A DNA stretch of 38,680 nucleotides from Pyrinomonadaceae bacterium (lineage in GTDB: Bacteria; Acidobacteriota; Blastocatellia; Pyrinomonadales; Pyrinomonadaceae): the NCBI GenBank assembly GCA_025923035.1, contig JAICGQ010000004.1, forward strand, positions 1 through 38,680. The letters are read 5' to 3'. The position numbers were made by a program, and so were the translations under genes. This document shows, piece by piece, positions 24,194 through 32,985 of the stretch (positions are counted from its first letter, which is position 1; every line of letters starts with the position of its first letter). The notes below the pieces were generated by a model, which was given only the letters and a program-made list of their open reading frames with translations, was not told the origin of the DNA and did not search any database.

Positions 24194-24639
24194 TCGGCTC
24201 CGGCTTTCGTCGGGGGAGCGAGTAATCCGCCGGCGAAGTAAATTCCCTGCCGGCCCTGCTCGCAGATCTTGCGCGCGACCTCGGCGAGTGGTTCTTCTGT
24301 CGAGAACGAAGCGAGTTTGATCACCATCGGCAGGTTCACTCCGGTCACGACTTCCACCGAACCTTCCTCGAGAAACATCGAGGCGATGTTGGTCGGCGTG
24401 CCGCCGAACATGTCGGTCAGCAGCAGCACGCCCGCGCCCTGCGAGACGCGGGTGATGGCCCGTTGCACTTCTTCACGCGCAGCGTCGACGTCGTCGTGCC
24501 AGCCGATCGACACAGCGGCGATGTGCGAAATTGGACCAATGATCATCTCCGCCGCCGCCAGTAACTCACCTGCAAGATGACCGTGGGTGACGATCACTCC
24601 TGCGACGCGCTTCGTTTCAGCCGGTAAAGTACTACTCAT
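24190..24639 (-). CDS. PTS EIIA component, mannose/fructose (ManX) type
   Basis: A 149-residue EIIA of the mannose family. H19 in VAGVIVTHGHLAGELL is the phosphorylation site. GVLLLTDMFGGTPTNIAS and VEVVTGVNLPMVIKLAS are the family's conserved strand-turn signatures. The protein ends soon after the EIIA domain, so no EIIB is fused. In several bacterial groups a lone ManX-type EIIA sits between rapZ and ptsH/ptsI within the rpoN cluster and has a regulatory job, and this arrangement matches. It starts 8 bp after rapZ and overlaps the HPr-EI gene by 4 bp (TTGA). Confidence 0.92.
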   Translation of the reverse strand: MSSTLPAETKRVAGVIVTHGHLAGELLAAAEMIIGPISHIAAVSIGWHDDVDAAREEVQRAITRVSQGAGVLLLTDMFGGTPTNIASMFLEEGSVEVVTGVNLPMVIKLASFSTEEPLAEVARKICEQGRQGIYFAGGLLAPPTKAGAD

Positions 24640-24647
24640 CTCTACCC

Positions 24648-25589
24648 CTAAGCACGGGATTTGGATGGACGAGCGCGAACGACCTTGCGCACGTCGCGAT
24701 GCGTGGCGCGCGCGTCGAATCCCTCACGACGCAGTGCACGCGCCAGGGCATTTGCGATCATCACCGAGCGATGCCGCCCGCCGGTGCAACCGATGCCGAC
24801 CGTCACATACGACTTCCCCTCACGCTTGTAGAGCGGCAGCAGGTACGAAAGCAGATCGGTAAAACGTTCCAGCGTTTCCTGCACTTCGTTCTGCGACCGC
24901 AGGTAACGCACGACACGCGGATCGTGGCCCGACAGCGGCCTCAACTCGCGAACGAAGTGAGGGTTTGGCAAATGCCTCACGTCCAACAATAACTCCAGAT
25001 CTCCCGGGTGGCCATACTTGTGCCCGAAACTCCGCACCTCGACGCGCATCGGCGTGCCTTTGCGATCCGGACTGAACCGCGACAGCAGAAAACTGCGCAG
25101 CGTGTGAACGGTATGATCGGAAGTGTCGATGATCTGGTCCGCGTGTGCACGAAGCCGCGCCATCGCCTTACGCTCGGCGCGAATCGCCCTCAGCAATCCT
25201 TGTCCCCGATCGGCAGGATGCGGCCGTCGAGTTTCGCTGAAGCGATACTGCAGGACGTCGTCAGACGCTTCGAAAAAGAGGACCGTGACTTTCAGTCCTG
25301 ACGCGCGTAACGCTTCGAGTTGTTTTTCGAAGTCGGCGAGAAAACCGCGTTCACGAATGTCGATGACCAGCGCCGCGCGACTGATTCCCTTGTCGTCCTC
25401 GTCCCCCGTGACGAGACGGCCGAACGTCGGGAGCATCGTTATCGGCAGATTGTCGACGCAAAAGTATCCGAGATCCTGAAAGGCGTTGGTGGCGGATGAC
25501 ATACCCGACCCGCTCAGGCCCGTAATGATTACGATGTCGGGAACGTTGTTCTTTTCAACAGGCGGGGATTTTGGCGTTTTGCGGGCCAT
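24648..25589 (-). CDS. rapZ: RapZ/YvcJ-family nucleotide-binding RNase adapter, atypical Walker A
   Basis: A 313-residue protein of the RapZ family. In E. coli RapZ is an RNA-binding adapter that directs RNase E to GlmZ; homologues bind ATP/GTP and UDP-GlcNAc. The N-terminal P-loop reads GLSGSGMSS, with methionine (M30) where the Walker A lysine is expected; DLGYFCVDNLPITMLP follows as usual. ALVIDIRERGF, VLFFEASDDVLQYRFSETRRPHP and the C-terminal YVTVGIGCTGGRHRSVMIAN (the domain that binds RNA in E. coli) are well conserved. A GTG at 25604 is in frame, but it overlaps a strong -10 element, so ATG 25589 is taken as the start. It lies between hpf and the EIIA gene in the rpoN-type cluster. Confidence 0.93.
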   Translation of the reverse strand: MARKTPKSPPVEKNNVPDIVIITGLSGSGMSSATNAFQDLGYFCVDNLPITMLPTFGRLVTGDEDDKGISRAALVIDIRERGFLADFEKQLEALRASGLKVTVLFFEASDDVLQYRFSETRRPHPADRGQGLLRAIRAERKAMARLRAHADQIIDTSDHTVHTLRSFLLSRFSPDRKGTPMRVEVRSFGHKYGHPGDLELLLDVRHLPNPHFVRELRPLSGHDPRVVRYLRSQNEVQETLERFTDLLSYLLPLYKREGKSYVTVGIGCTGGRHRSVMIANALARALRREGFDARATHRDVRKVVRARPSKSRA

Positions 25590-25603
25590 GTCGGTGAGAG
25601 ACA

Positions 25604-25632
25604 CTTATACCACTGGCGTTTTTTATTGTCAT
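25604..25632 (-). promoter_or_regulatory. strong extended -10 promoter for rapZ-EIIA-ptsP
   Basis: On the minus strand, ATGACA (25632-25627) and TATAAG (25609-25604) are spaced by exactly 17 bp, each differing from consensus at one position, and TGG precedes the -10 (extended form). Transcription should start near 25597, about 8 nt before ATG 25589, giving rapZ a very short leader and allowing the PTS genes to be expressed independently of rpoN-hpf. Confidence 0.6.
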
Positions 25633-25668
25633 TTGCAGCTCATCCTTTAGGAACTCCTGAGGTGAGGA

Positions 25669-26205
25669 TCAGGGTTCTATCAATCCATAGTTGCCGTCCT
25701 TGCGTTTGTAGATCACGCCAAGTCGTTCCGTGTCGGCGTCGCGGAAGACGAGGAACTGGTCTGGCTCGCCAGACAAACGCAGCGCGGCTTCTTCTGCCGT
25801 CATTGGTTTTACCGCGTAGCGTCGCGCGGCGATGATGCGCGCTGGTCGGTCAGCGGCTTCGATCTGTCCGTCGGGTTGCGGGGCAACACTCGCGGTTGAT
25901 TTCGCACCCTGCTTGCGATCGATGATCTTCTTTTTGAGTTTTACTGCCTGCTTCTCAATCTTCGCCATGGCACGTGTCAGCGCCATGTACATGTCGGCGT
26001 TCGTATCTTTGGCGGTCAACGTATGATCGCGCCAGTAAACAATGATCTCGCCAATCTGGCGGTTCTTTTCAACGTCGATGACAACATGAGTGCTTAACGT
26101 AGAATCACCGTTGAAAATGTGGTCCAACTTCTTGAAATGATCTTCAACATGACGCCTGATTGCCGGCGACACATCGACGTGCCGTCCTGTGTATTCAAAT
26201 TTCAT
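25669..26205 (-). CDS. hpf: long-form ribosome hibernation promoting factor
   Basis: A 178-residue protein that dimerises and inactivates 70S ribosomes in stationary phase. The N-terminal S30AE/YfiA domain spans about residues 1-100 (MKFEYTGRHVDVSPAIRRHV, then HVVIDVEKNRQIGEIIVYWR and a basic AKIEKQAVKLKKKIIDRK helix). A linker leads to the C-terminal dimerisation domain (VKPMTAEEAALRLSGEPDQF, LVFRDADTERLGVIYKRKDG, NYGLIEP), which defines the long form. ATG 26205 is preferred to the upstream frame opening at 26244 because AGGAGG lies 9 nt before it. It follows rpoN, as in many bacteria; the 123-bp gap contains a five-fold TAC microsatellite (26285-26299) and the palindrome ACTGT-TG-ACAGT (26254-26265). 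Confidence 0.95.
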   Translation of the reverse strand: MKFEYTGRHVDVSPAIRRHVEDHFKKLDHIFNGDSTLSTHVVIDVEKNRQIGEIIVYWRDHTLTAKDTNADMYMALTRAMAKIEKQAVKLKKKIIDRKQGAKSTASVAPQPDGQIEAADRPARIIAARRYAVKPMTAEEAALRLSGEPDQFLVFRDADTERLGVIYKRKDGNYGLIEP

Positions 26206-26328
26206 CAGCCACTTCCTCCTGAGCTTAAAGAGACTAATGCGCACTCGCAGCCCACTGTTGACAGTCGAGCCAAGCGCAAAGGATTACTACTACTACTACC
26301 TAAACTTTTCGCGTCGTATAAGAGGGCG

Positions 26329-27906
26329 TTAAACGACGGCGCGACGCTCGCGTGACCCGGGAATCTGCATTTGATCGCGATACTTCGCGACAGTTCTGCG
26401 CGATAACTTGATTCCGTCCTTCGCCAGTATCTTAACTACCTGATCGTCAGTAATCGGATTATGCGAATCCTCTTCTTCGATCAGTTTCTTAATCTGTAAC
26501 TTTATTATCCGCGTCGAAATCTCTTCGCCGTCTTCATTCAACATCCCCTCGGTGAAGAAACGGCGCAACTCGATCACGCCCTGCGGCGTGTGCGCGTACT
26601 TGCGATTCACGACGCGCGATACAGTCGACAAGTGCATCCCGATATCTTCGGCGATGTCTTTCAACATCATCGGCTTGATGTGCTGCACGCCGTGATCGAG
26701 AAAGTCTTTCTGCCGCTGCACGATCGACTCGACGACTTTGTAAATCGTCTGCCGTCGATGTTCGATGTTCCGCAGCAGGTCAACAGCGGAACGCATCTTC
26801 TCGCGAATGAAACTCTTCGTCTCGTTGCTGACGCCCTGGCTCAACATCTGTTGATACTGCGCGCTCACACGCAAGCGCGGGCTGCCGTCGTCAGCAAAAT
26901 AGATCACGTATTCATCGTCGTTCTCGTCGAGCTTCTCGATGTAGATCTCGGGACTGATCAGGATCGGCTCTTCAGACGAATAACGTCGACCGGGATATGG
27001 ATCGAGCGTCCGAATAAACTGTAATTCTTCGACCAGAACTTCGACGTCGACGCCGATCTGTTTCGAAAGGTGCGGCAGCTTGTGCTGTTGCAGATCCGCC
27101 AGATGCTCGCTGATCAGTTTCGACGCCAGCCGGTCAGTTTCGCCGAGCACTTCGAGTTGAACCAGCAGACACTCCTTAACGTCGCGTGCGCCGCAGCCGA
27201 CCGGATCGAGACGCATCACCGCCTGCCGCGCTTTCTCCATCGTCTCTTCGGAGACGTTCTCCATCGCGGCCATCTCTTCGTTCGTGGCGCCGAGACGGCC
27301 GTCGGCATTGAGATTTCCGATCACACAAATAGCCGGGTCGACGAGCTCAGCGTCGATCGTGCTCATGTGCAACTGCCACTCGAGATGTTCGGCTAGTGAC
27401 GGTGGACGCGTCAAAAACTGTTCGAACGTCGGCGCGTCTTCCTTGTATTCGATCTCCTGCGTCTTGTAACCGGGATCGAGATAGTCCTGAAACTCGCGTC
27501 CGAAATCGATCTCTTCGAAAGCATCGCGCGACTCATCGATGCCGCCGTCGCCTTCTTCACCACCTTCTCCGGTATGGACCGCATCACCGATCTCACTTTC
27601 CGGAGCAGGCATCGACGCGACAACATCCGCATCTCCAGATCCGTTTGTCGCGGGACTACCCGCCTCGGGTGCTTCGCCAAACGAAGCATCGGCATCGGAG
27701 CTCGCGAGATGATCGAGCACCTTCTCTGCCAGCTCCTGCACCTCTTCCTGACTCGGCACTTCTTCGAGGACAGGGTTCTCCAGCAACTGTTGCTGAATGA
27801 GGTCGGTCAGTTCCAGTGACGTCATCTGCAACATCTCGATTCGCTGACGCAACTGCGGCGTCAGCACGAGGCGTTGGGAAAGGCTGGTGGTTAGCTTTAA
27901 AGACAT
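26329..27906 (-). CDS. rpoN: RNA polymerase sigma-54 factor
   Basis: A 525-residue sigma-54. Region I is intact at the N-terminus ([20 protein letters not shown]), with the glutamine/leucine-rich activator-interacting sequence. Region II is a long acidic stretch at about 55-145 ([16 protein letters not shown]). Region III includes the core-binding domain starting near [18 protein letters not shown], the helix-turn-helix around [20 protein letters not shown], and the RpoN box [10 protein letters not shown] at residues 502-511, which recognises the -24 element. It stands between lptB and hpf in the conserved lpt-rpoN-hpf order. The sigma-54 activator at 16353 is one candidate partner. A -10 consensus lies 73 bp upstream. 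Confidence 0.97.
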   Translation of the reverse strand: MSLKLTTSLSQRLVLTPQLRQRIEMLQMTSLELTDLIQQQLLENPVLEEVPSQEEVQELAEKVLDHLASSDADASFGEAPEAGSPATNGSGDADVVASMPAPESEIGDAVHTGEGGEEGDGGIDESRDAFEEIDFGREFQDYLDPGYKTQEIEYKEDAPTFEQFLTRPPSLAEHLEWQLHMSTIDAELVDPAICVIGNLNADGRLGATNEEMAAMENVSEETMEKARQAVMRLDPVGCGARDVKECLLVQLEVLGETDRLASKLISEHLADLQQHKLPHLSKQIGVDVEVLVEELQFIRTLDPYPGRRYSSEEPILISPEIYIEKLDENDDEYVIYFADDGSPRLRVSAQYQQMLSQGVSNETKSFIREKMRSAVDLLRNIEHRRQTIYKVVESIVQRQKDFLDHGVQHIKPMMLKDIAEDIGMHLSTVSRVVNRKYAHTPQGVIELRRFFTEGMLNEDGEEISTRIIKLQIKKLIEEEDSHNPITDDQVVKILAKDGIKLSRRTVAKYRDQMQIPGSRERRAVV

Positions 27907-27978
27907 TCCTTCAGATCAGATTGCCAAAAAACTCGCTCGATTTTTGGTAATTATTGCGGCCTCGACCGCACGGGGAGG

Positions 27979-28010
27979 ATTATAACCGATCAGCGCCCTA
28001 CTCTGTGCAA
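27979..28010 (-). promoter_or_regulatory. candidate promoter upstream of rpoN
   Basis: A perfect TATAAT on the minus strand (27984-27979) lies in the 129-bp gap between lptB and rpoN. The best -35-like hexamer, TTGCAC (28010-28005), is 20 bp away, which is longer than usual. The predicted leader is about 65 nt. rpoN may thus be transcribed separately from the lpt genes. Confidence 0.4.
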
Positions 28011-28035
28011 CTCCCTTTGTTCCGTAGCAGAATCT

Positions 28036-28815
28036 TTACATGCGGAACTTTTCGCCAAGATATAACCGGCGCACTTCCGGGTCGTCGGTCAAGTCTCCTG
28101 GTTGGCCCGACCGAAAAATTCTGCCCTCGGCCATTATATAGGCGCGGTCCGTCACGCCAAGTGTCTCCCGCACATTATGATCGGTAACGAGAATACCAAT
28201 GCCACGATTTCGTAAGTAGAGTATTACATTTTGTATGTCGTCGACGGCTTTAGGATCGATGCCCGCGAAAGGTTCGTCGAGCAGGATGTAATGCGGCTCG
28301 GTTGCGAGCGCGCGCGCGATCTCAGTGCGCCGACGTTCGCCACCGGATAACGCATCGCCGCGCGTGTTGCGGACGTGTGCGATGCCGAACTCTTCGAGCA
28401 ACTCTTCCAATCGTTTCAACTGTTCGCGCCGCCGCAGGCCAACCGTTTCGAGTACGGCGAGAATGTTCTGCGCCGCCGTCATCTTGCGAAAAACCGACGG
28501 CTCCTGCGGCAGATATCCGATTCCCAAACGCGCGCGCAAGTACATCGGCAGTTTGGTCAGGTCCTGATCTCCCAACAAAACACTGCCGGAGTCGGGCCGT
28601 TCCAGACCGACGATCATGTAAAACGTTGTCGTCTTGCCGGCACCGTTTGCGCCCAGCAGTCCGACGACTTCGCCCGGTTCGACTCGCAAACTCACATCGT
28701 CGACGACACGGCGCCGGCCGTAGTGTTTCACAAGATTTCGACTGCGAAGAGCAGCAGTCAAATCCGTGTTACTGATCTCCGGCTCCAGATCTACTTGTGG
28801 TAACAAGGTGGACAC
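28036..28815 (-). CDS. lptB: LPS export ABC transporter ATPase
   Basis: A 259-residue ATPase that powers extraction of lipopolysaccharide from the inner membrane with LptFG. Walker [10 protein letters not shown] is at residues 55-63, the Q-loop [18 protein letters not shown] is of the LptB type, the ABC signature is [16 protein letters not shown], and Walker B is [12 protein letters not shown]. The H-loop is [13 protein letters not shown] roughly 22-residue N-terminal extension beyond the usual start follows the GTG initiator. It lies 12 bp after the LptC-LptA-like gene and is surely co-transcribed with it. LptF/LptG are not in this window. Confidence 0.96.
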   Translation of the reverse strand: MSTLLPQVDLEPEISNTDLTAALRSRNLVKHYGRRRVVDDVSLRVEPGEVVGLLGANGAGKTTTFYMIVGLERPDSGSVLLGDQDLTKLPMYLRARLGIGYLPQEPSVFRKMTAAQNILAVLETVGLRRREQLKRLEELLEEFGIAHVRNTRGDALSGGERRRTEIARALATEPHYILLDEPFAGIDPKAVDDIQNVILYLRNRGIGILVTDHNVRETLGVTDRAYIMAEGRIFRSGQPGDLTDDPEVRRLYLGEKFRM

Positions 28816-28827
28816 AGATTTGAATAA

Positions 28828-31140
28828 TCAGGGCTTTCGAATCTTGTGGCTGGAGCGGACGCGGCCCGGCGAGAGTGGTCCACGCGCATCGTCGGCGGTG
28901 ACTTTACTGTCTCGCAAAGAGACCGTCAAACGAGCACCTTCCGTGTTGCCTTGCTCGACGTCGTCAACACGCGCCGGATTGCCTTTCAGCACCGCGACTT
29001 CGTCGGCAGCAGTGTACTCGACCCAGTCGCCCGTCCCCTTGCGGTTCGGTTGCGTGAGCACGACGTCTCGCTGCGCGACTGTTTTCTGCATCTCGTTTGA
29101 AGCTTTATCGAGATAGACATCGGCGACGCCGCCCGTGAGTCGATCGGTTCCCTGCTTGATGTCGACGTTGCCTTCGTAGTGAATGGTGCGATCCGGATCT
29201 GAGTAAAACATCGAATCCGCAGACGCGAATACGGGCACGACGGTCGTCTGGTTTTCGACACGACGCTTCGAGTTATAGATCGTGGTCTGAACGTGACCCG
29301 ACGCTTCCATTCGTTTGTCGTTCACGTACAAGACCAGCTTGTCGCCGCGCACGTAATTGTCATCCTGCCACGCGCGCGCGTTGCCGAGATAAATAGCCTG
29401 ACCGCTCTCGTGGCGAAACTCGCCGCGTTCGCTGGCGATGTATACCGGGCTTTTCGTCTTCGAAAAAGGCGTCGCGCCGTTGGTCTGTTCCTGGCTGTAG
29501 TAGGTCGTGGTGGTCCTGCCACGTGCGTAGGAGATATTGTTTGCGAGATCGGAATCGAGTTCGACTGCTTTTGTACGGCCGCGCGAATCCCAAACAGTCG
29601 GATCGCCGCCGCGGAGTCTGACGGTTTGGTCGGCAGCGAGATACGAAACGTTCGCAGCGACGCCGTTGCGATCGAGTTCATTGAACTTGCCGTCGCCTTG
29701 CGCGTCGACGCGTTCGATGTCCTGCGCGTCTTTGACGAACACGGCAGACATGTTCTGCGAAGTCAGTGTGCGAGTGCCGCGCTTTGGCGAAGGTTGCAAC
29801 GGCTCCAGCGTGGCTTTCGAACCGCCGCTGGATTTACATTCGCGAGCGAGATTACCGGCGTCGAAGAAGTCGCAATCGAAGCGCGGCGCGTTCAGCGTCT
29901 TGCGCTCAGCGCGCGCGCTGCTCACGACAGGTTCGACAAACAACTCCGCATTGCCTTGCGCTTCCGCTTTTTCCAGATCGCGCCCGGTGCTGCGCCACAG
30001 TAGTTTGACTGCATCGGCGGTGAGTCGCTTGTTTGCGGCGCGCGGATCGTTGGCCTTCGACTTCGGAGCGCTCAGTGTGATCGTCGAGCGCTGACCCGTC
30101 TGCATCTGTTTCAAGACACTGCCTTCGGCGTTTGCCTGGAAAAGGACTTCCATCGAACTCGCGCCGCTGAGTTGCATGTCCGCGTCGGTGTCGAGTGAAC
30201 GCGCGACGACGTTGTTGTTTGCGAGCGCGCGTTGCAGGCGTTGGTCCTTGTCGAGGAAGAAGTCCATGTCGACTGACGAGACTTCCGCCGAACGGCCGGG
30301 TTGCATCGTACGCAGGTACGCATCACCGCGAAGCTCAGCTCTTTCGAGTCGCTTTTCCTGGTTTAGAAAGGCATAGAGGTTCTTGCCGCTCAGGATGTCG
30401 CTTTCCTGTTCGAAAGTGGCGCCGCCGGAGAACGTTAGCTTCAGCGATTCCTGTTCGAACACTGCCTGCGCCGACTTGATCAAAACCGGTCGCGCACGAG
30501 TTGGCGCCTTCGCCGCCGTTGCCGCAGGCACTTGCGGCACGATAGTAATCTCGACGTCCTTTTTCAGATCGAGACGTTTCGCTTTTTGTTCGACGACGGC
30601 GCCGACCGACTTTCCGCTCACGTTTTCACGTTCGAAGGTGACGGCCGCATCGGTATGGGCCACGCCGCTGTTCTGATCGAACGACAGCGCTTCCGTTGCG
30701 ACTTTCAGTTTTTCCTTTGTCTCGATCCGGACGTTTCCGGAAAACGACAGGACATTCGTGTCAGGAATGTAGACCGCATGCGCCGCAGAGATCTGATCCG
30801 GCACATCGCCTTCGGGCGGATAGACCTGCATGCTGACGTTTTCGAGTTCGTGATGACCGTCGGAGAACGTCGTGTCTTTCGACGCTTTTACCAGCAGGTA
30901 CAAGCGATCGTTTTTCGTGACGCGTTGTTCGTAGCCGTACACTTCGCCGGTCTTTTCTTTCGAAAGTTCCGGCTTCTCCGAACGCGCTTTGAATTTTTCG
31001 ACGTTGCGGAGTTTGTAATAAGAGACACCGACGAGCGCGATGCCCGACATGAGCAAGGCAAACGCGACGAGACGCGCGATCATCGGCACCCTGGCCCGTA
31101 GGCCAAGGGCGATTGCTCGTTTTCGCACCAGTTCTTGCAT
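28828..31140 (-). CDS. LptC-LptA-like fusion protein (LPS transport bridge)
   Basis: A 770-residue protein, about four times the length of LptA or LptC alone. It starts with a cytoplasmic basic end and one membrane anchor (MIARLVAFALLMSGIALVGV, residues 20-39), then an LptC-like periplasmic beta-jellyroll (KTGEVYGYEQRVTKNDRLYL to about residue 210). Several OstA/LptA-type repeats follow, with recurring patterns such as GNVRIETKEKLKVATEALSF, GATFEQESDILSGKNLYAFL, GNARAWQDDNYVRGDKLVLY and GNVDIKQGTDRLTGGVADVY. A single chain could thus provide both the LptC anchor and an extended LptA bridge toward the outer membrane. It sits directly before lptB, as in lptC-lptA-lptB operons. No separate lptA gene is nearby. 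Confidence 0.85.
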   Translation of the reverse strand: MQELVRKRAIALGLRARVPMIARLVAFALLMSGIALVGVSYYKLRNVEKFKARSEKPELSKEKTGEVYGYEQRVTKNDRLYLLVKASKDTTFSDGHHELENVSMQVYPPEGDVPDQISAAHAVYIPDTNVLSFSGNVRIETKEKLKVATEALSFDQNSGVAHTDAAVTFERENVSGKSVGAVVEQKAKRLDLKKDVEITIVPQVPAATAAKAPTRARPVLIKSAQAVFEQESLKLTFSGGATFEQESDILSGKNLYAFLNQEKRLERAELRGDAYLRTMQPGRSAEVSSVDMDFFLDKDQRLQRALANNNVVARSLDTDADMQLSGASSMEVLFQANAEGSVLKQMQTGQRSTITLSAPKSKANDPRAANKRLTADAVKLLWRSTGRDLEKAEAQGNAELFVEPVVSSARAERKTLNAPRFDCDFFDAGNLARECKSSGGSKATLEPLQPSPKRGTRTLTSQNMSAVFVKDAQDIERVDAQGDGKFNELDRNGVAANVSYLAADQTVRLRGGDPTVWDSRGRTKAVELDSDLANNISYARGRTTTTYYSQEQTNGATPFSKTKSPVYIASERGEFRHESGQAIYLGNARAWQDDNYVRGDKLVLYVNDKRMEASGHVQTTIYNSKRRVENQTTVVPVFASADSMFYSDPDRTIHYEGNVDIKQGTDRLTGGVADVYLDKASNEMQKTVAQRDVVLTQPNRKGTGDWVEYTAADEVAVLKGNPARVDDVEQGNTEGARLTVSLRDSKVTADDARGPLSPGRVRSSHKIRKP

Positions 31141-31147
31141 CTTCGTG

Positions 31148-31250
31148 GTTCTTTGTTCTTTGTTCTTTGTGCTTTGTTCGCCTACCTCACGTACTCACTT
31201 ATGACAATGCAGTTCCGTGGCGAGCAAACAAAGAACAAAGCGCTAAGTAC
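31148..31250. repeat. dispersed CTTTGT-type inverted repeat, copy 3
   Basis: The left side (31148-31180) holds tandem TTCTTTGT units ending GCTTTGTTCGC; the right side contains GCAAACAAAGAACAAAGC at 31224-31241, an exact 18-bp match to copy 1 at 5962-5979, in inverted relation to the left side. The element occupies the gap between recJ and the LptC-LptA-like gene and runs to the recJ stop codon. Confidence 0.65.
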
Positions 31251-32964
31251 TAAGCTCGACTGTCCTACAGTCCACAACGTTCAACTGCATCCGGTATTCA
31301 TTGTTGAAGGCGCTCAGCTCGATCGTGTAAGCGAGTTCGATGCTGCCGTTCAGGTTGGGAGTTTGCCTTCCCGGCTCCGTGCAGTTGAACCAAATAGCTT
31401 CCAGCGGGCGGTTTTGTGGACCCGCCAGCCTCAACCTCAGATGTCGCTCCTTCAATAACACCGGCTCCGACAAACAACGGAGATTCCTCGTCGCAAACAC
31501 CGGCGTCGGATTACCCGCGCCGAAAGGTTCCAATGCCTGAAGCTCTCGCGCCATCGCGAATGTGACACTTTCTGCCGGTAACTCCAGATCGATTACCACG
31601 GAGTGCTCCAGATCATCCGGCGTCAAACAAGACGCAGCGTGCTCGTTCAGTCGCCGTCGAAACTCCGCAATCCGCTCGGGACGAATCGTGATACCCGCCG
31701 CATGCGAGTGCCCGCCAAACTTTTCAAACAGATCCGAACACGCGGTCAGACCGTTCAGCAGGTGATAAGCCTCGATACTGCGTCCCGAACCATGGGCCAC
31801 GTCGCCATCGACCGACAACACGACGCACGGACGATTCAATCGCTCCGCGATCTTCGACGCCGCAATGCCGATCACCCCGCGATGCCAACCGTCGCCCGCA
31901 ACAACCGTGACGAACGAATCGTTCGCGGCGCCTTCCTCGAGCTCCGCAACCGCGAGATCAATGATCTGCTGCTGCACAGTCTTGCGTTCCTCGTTTCGCG
32001 CGTCGAGGTGTTCGGCAAGACGCCGGGCCTCCGCGGAATCGCGCGTATCAAACAGCTCGACTACAGCGCTGGCTGCGTCCATGCGGCCGGCCGCGTTTAT
32101 GCGCGGTCCGAGCCGAAAACCAAGATCGTATGCTGTCATGCCCGTGCCGTCTCCGCAACCAGCCACGTCGATCAACGCGCGCAAACCAGGATTCGCAGCT
32201 TTCGCGAGATCTTTCAGGCCGAGGGCGACGATGGTTCGGTTCTCGCCGGTCAGTTTTGCGACGTCCGCGACGGTGCCAATCGCGACAACCTTCATAAACG
32301 CCGCAACTTGCGCTTCACGGCCACGTTCGCGAAAGAGTGCGTGGACGAGTTTGAACGCGACGCCGACGCCGGCGAGGTTCTTGTCGGGATATTCGCAGCC
32401 TTTCTGGTTCGGATTCAGGACGGCGAACGCGGGAGGGGCGCCGTCGGTTTCGTCGGGCAGATGGTGATCCGTGATGATCACGTCGAGGCCGTTGTCGCGC
32501 GCCCAGTGAAGTGGCGCGTGAGCGCGGATGCCGCAGTCGACGCTTACCACCAGCTTGTACCCGTCGGCGACAGCTTTCTCGAGCGCGGCTTGTTGAATGC
32601 CGTAGCCTTCGGTGAAACGGTGTGGAACGTGAAAGCCGACGCGCGCGCCGAGAAGTTTCAGCGCTCGCAGGAGAATCGCGGTTCCGGTCGTGCCGTCGAC
32701 GTCGTAGTCGCCGTAGATCAGGATCGGTTCGCCGGTGTTAAGTGCATGCTGAAGTCGCTCGACCGCCTCTTTCATGCCGAGCATCAAGTAGGGTTCGTGA
32801 AGTTGATCGTAACCTGGGGTGAGAAAGGTGCGCGCAGAAGACGCGTCGCCGTATCCGCGATTGATTAGCAGTGCAGCCAGGATTGGTGAGACACCCAGTA
32901 CGCGTGCGAGCGAGGCGGCGTCGTCAGCATTATGCCCTCGCACGATCCAGCGTTTGGCTTTCAT
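31243..32964 (-). CDS. recJ: single-stranded-DNA exonuclease
   Basis: A 573-residue RecJ, the 5'-3' single-strand exonuclease of RecF-pathway recombination, mismatch repair and base excision repair. The DHH-phosphoesterase metal motifs are visible: ILIYGDYDVDGTTGTA (motif I), VVSVDCGIRAHA, VIITDHHLPDE (the DHH motif), and LGPRINAAGRMDAASAVVEL. The DHHA1 domain follows with GDGWHRGVIGIAASKIAERL and GSGRSIEAYHLLNGL, KFGGHSHAAGITI, and a C-terminal OB-fold part. Length is typical. It begins 21 bp after the PilZ gene, so it may belong to the uppP-SRAP-PilZ-recJ run. Confidence 0.96.
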   Translation of the reverse strand: MKAKRWIVRGHNADDAASLARVLGVSPILAALLINRGYGDASSARTFLTPGYDQLHEPYLMLGMKEAVERLQHALNTGEPILIYGDYDVDGTTGTAILLRALKLLGARVGFHVPHRFTEGYGIQQAALEKAVADGYKLVVSVDCGIRAHAPLHWARDNGLDVIITDHHLPDETDGAPPAFAVLNPNQKGCEYPDKNLAGVGVAFKLVHALFRERGREAQVAAFMKVVAIGTVADVAKLTGENRTIVALGLKDLAKAANPGLRALIDVAGCGDGTGMTAYDLGFRLGPRINAAGRMDAASAVVELFDTRDSAEARRLAEHLDARNEERKTVQQQIIDLAVAELEEGAANDSFVTVVAGDGWHRGVIGIAASKIAERLNRPCVVLSVDGDVAHGSGRSIEAYHLLNGLTACSDLFEKFGGHSHAAGITIRPERIAEFRRRLNEHAASCLTPDDLEHSVVIDLELPAESVTFAMARELQALEPFGAGNPTPVFATRNLRCLSEPVLLKERHLRLRLAGPQNRPLEAIWFNCTEPGRQTPNLNGSIELAYTIELSAFNNEYRMQLNVVDCRTVELST

Positions 32965-32985
32965 TTATTCTTCATCGTTTTCCAG

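Noticed and set aside
23648-24241. 197-residue plus-strand reading frame
   Set aside because: It lies antisense to the HPr-EI fusion and the EIIA end; composition is that of a mirror frame and no family motif is present.
26285-26299. Five-fold TAC microsatellite between rpoN and hpf
   Set aside because: It is too short to argue for phase variation and is not positioned between a promoter -10 and -35 or inside a coding frame.
31603-32868. 421-residue plus-strand reading frame
   Set aside because: Entirely antisense to recJ, whose DHH motifs are unambiguous; long mirror frames are expected at this codon usage.
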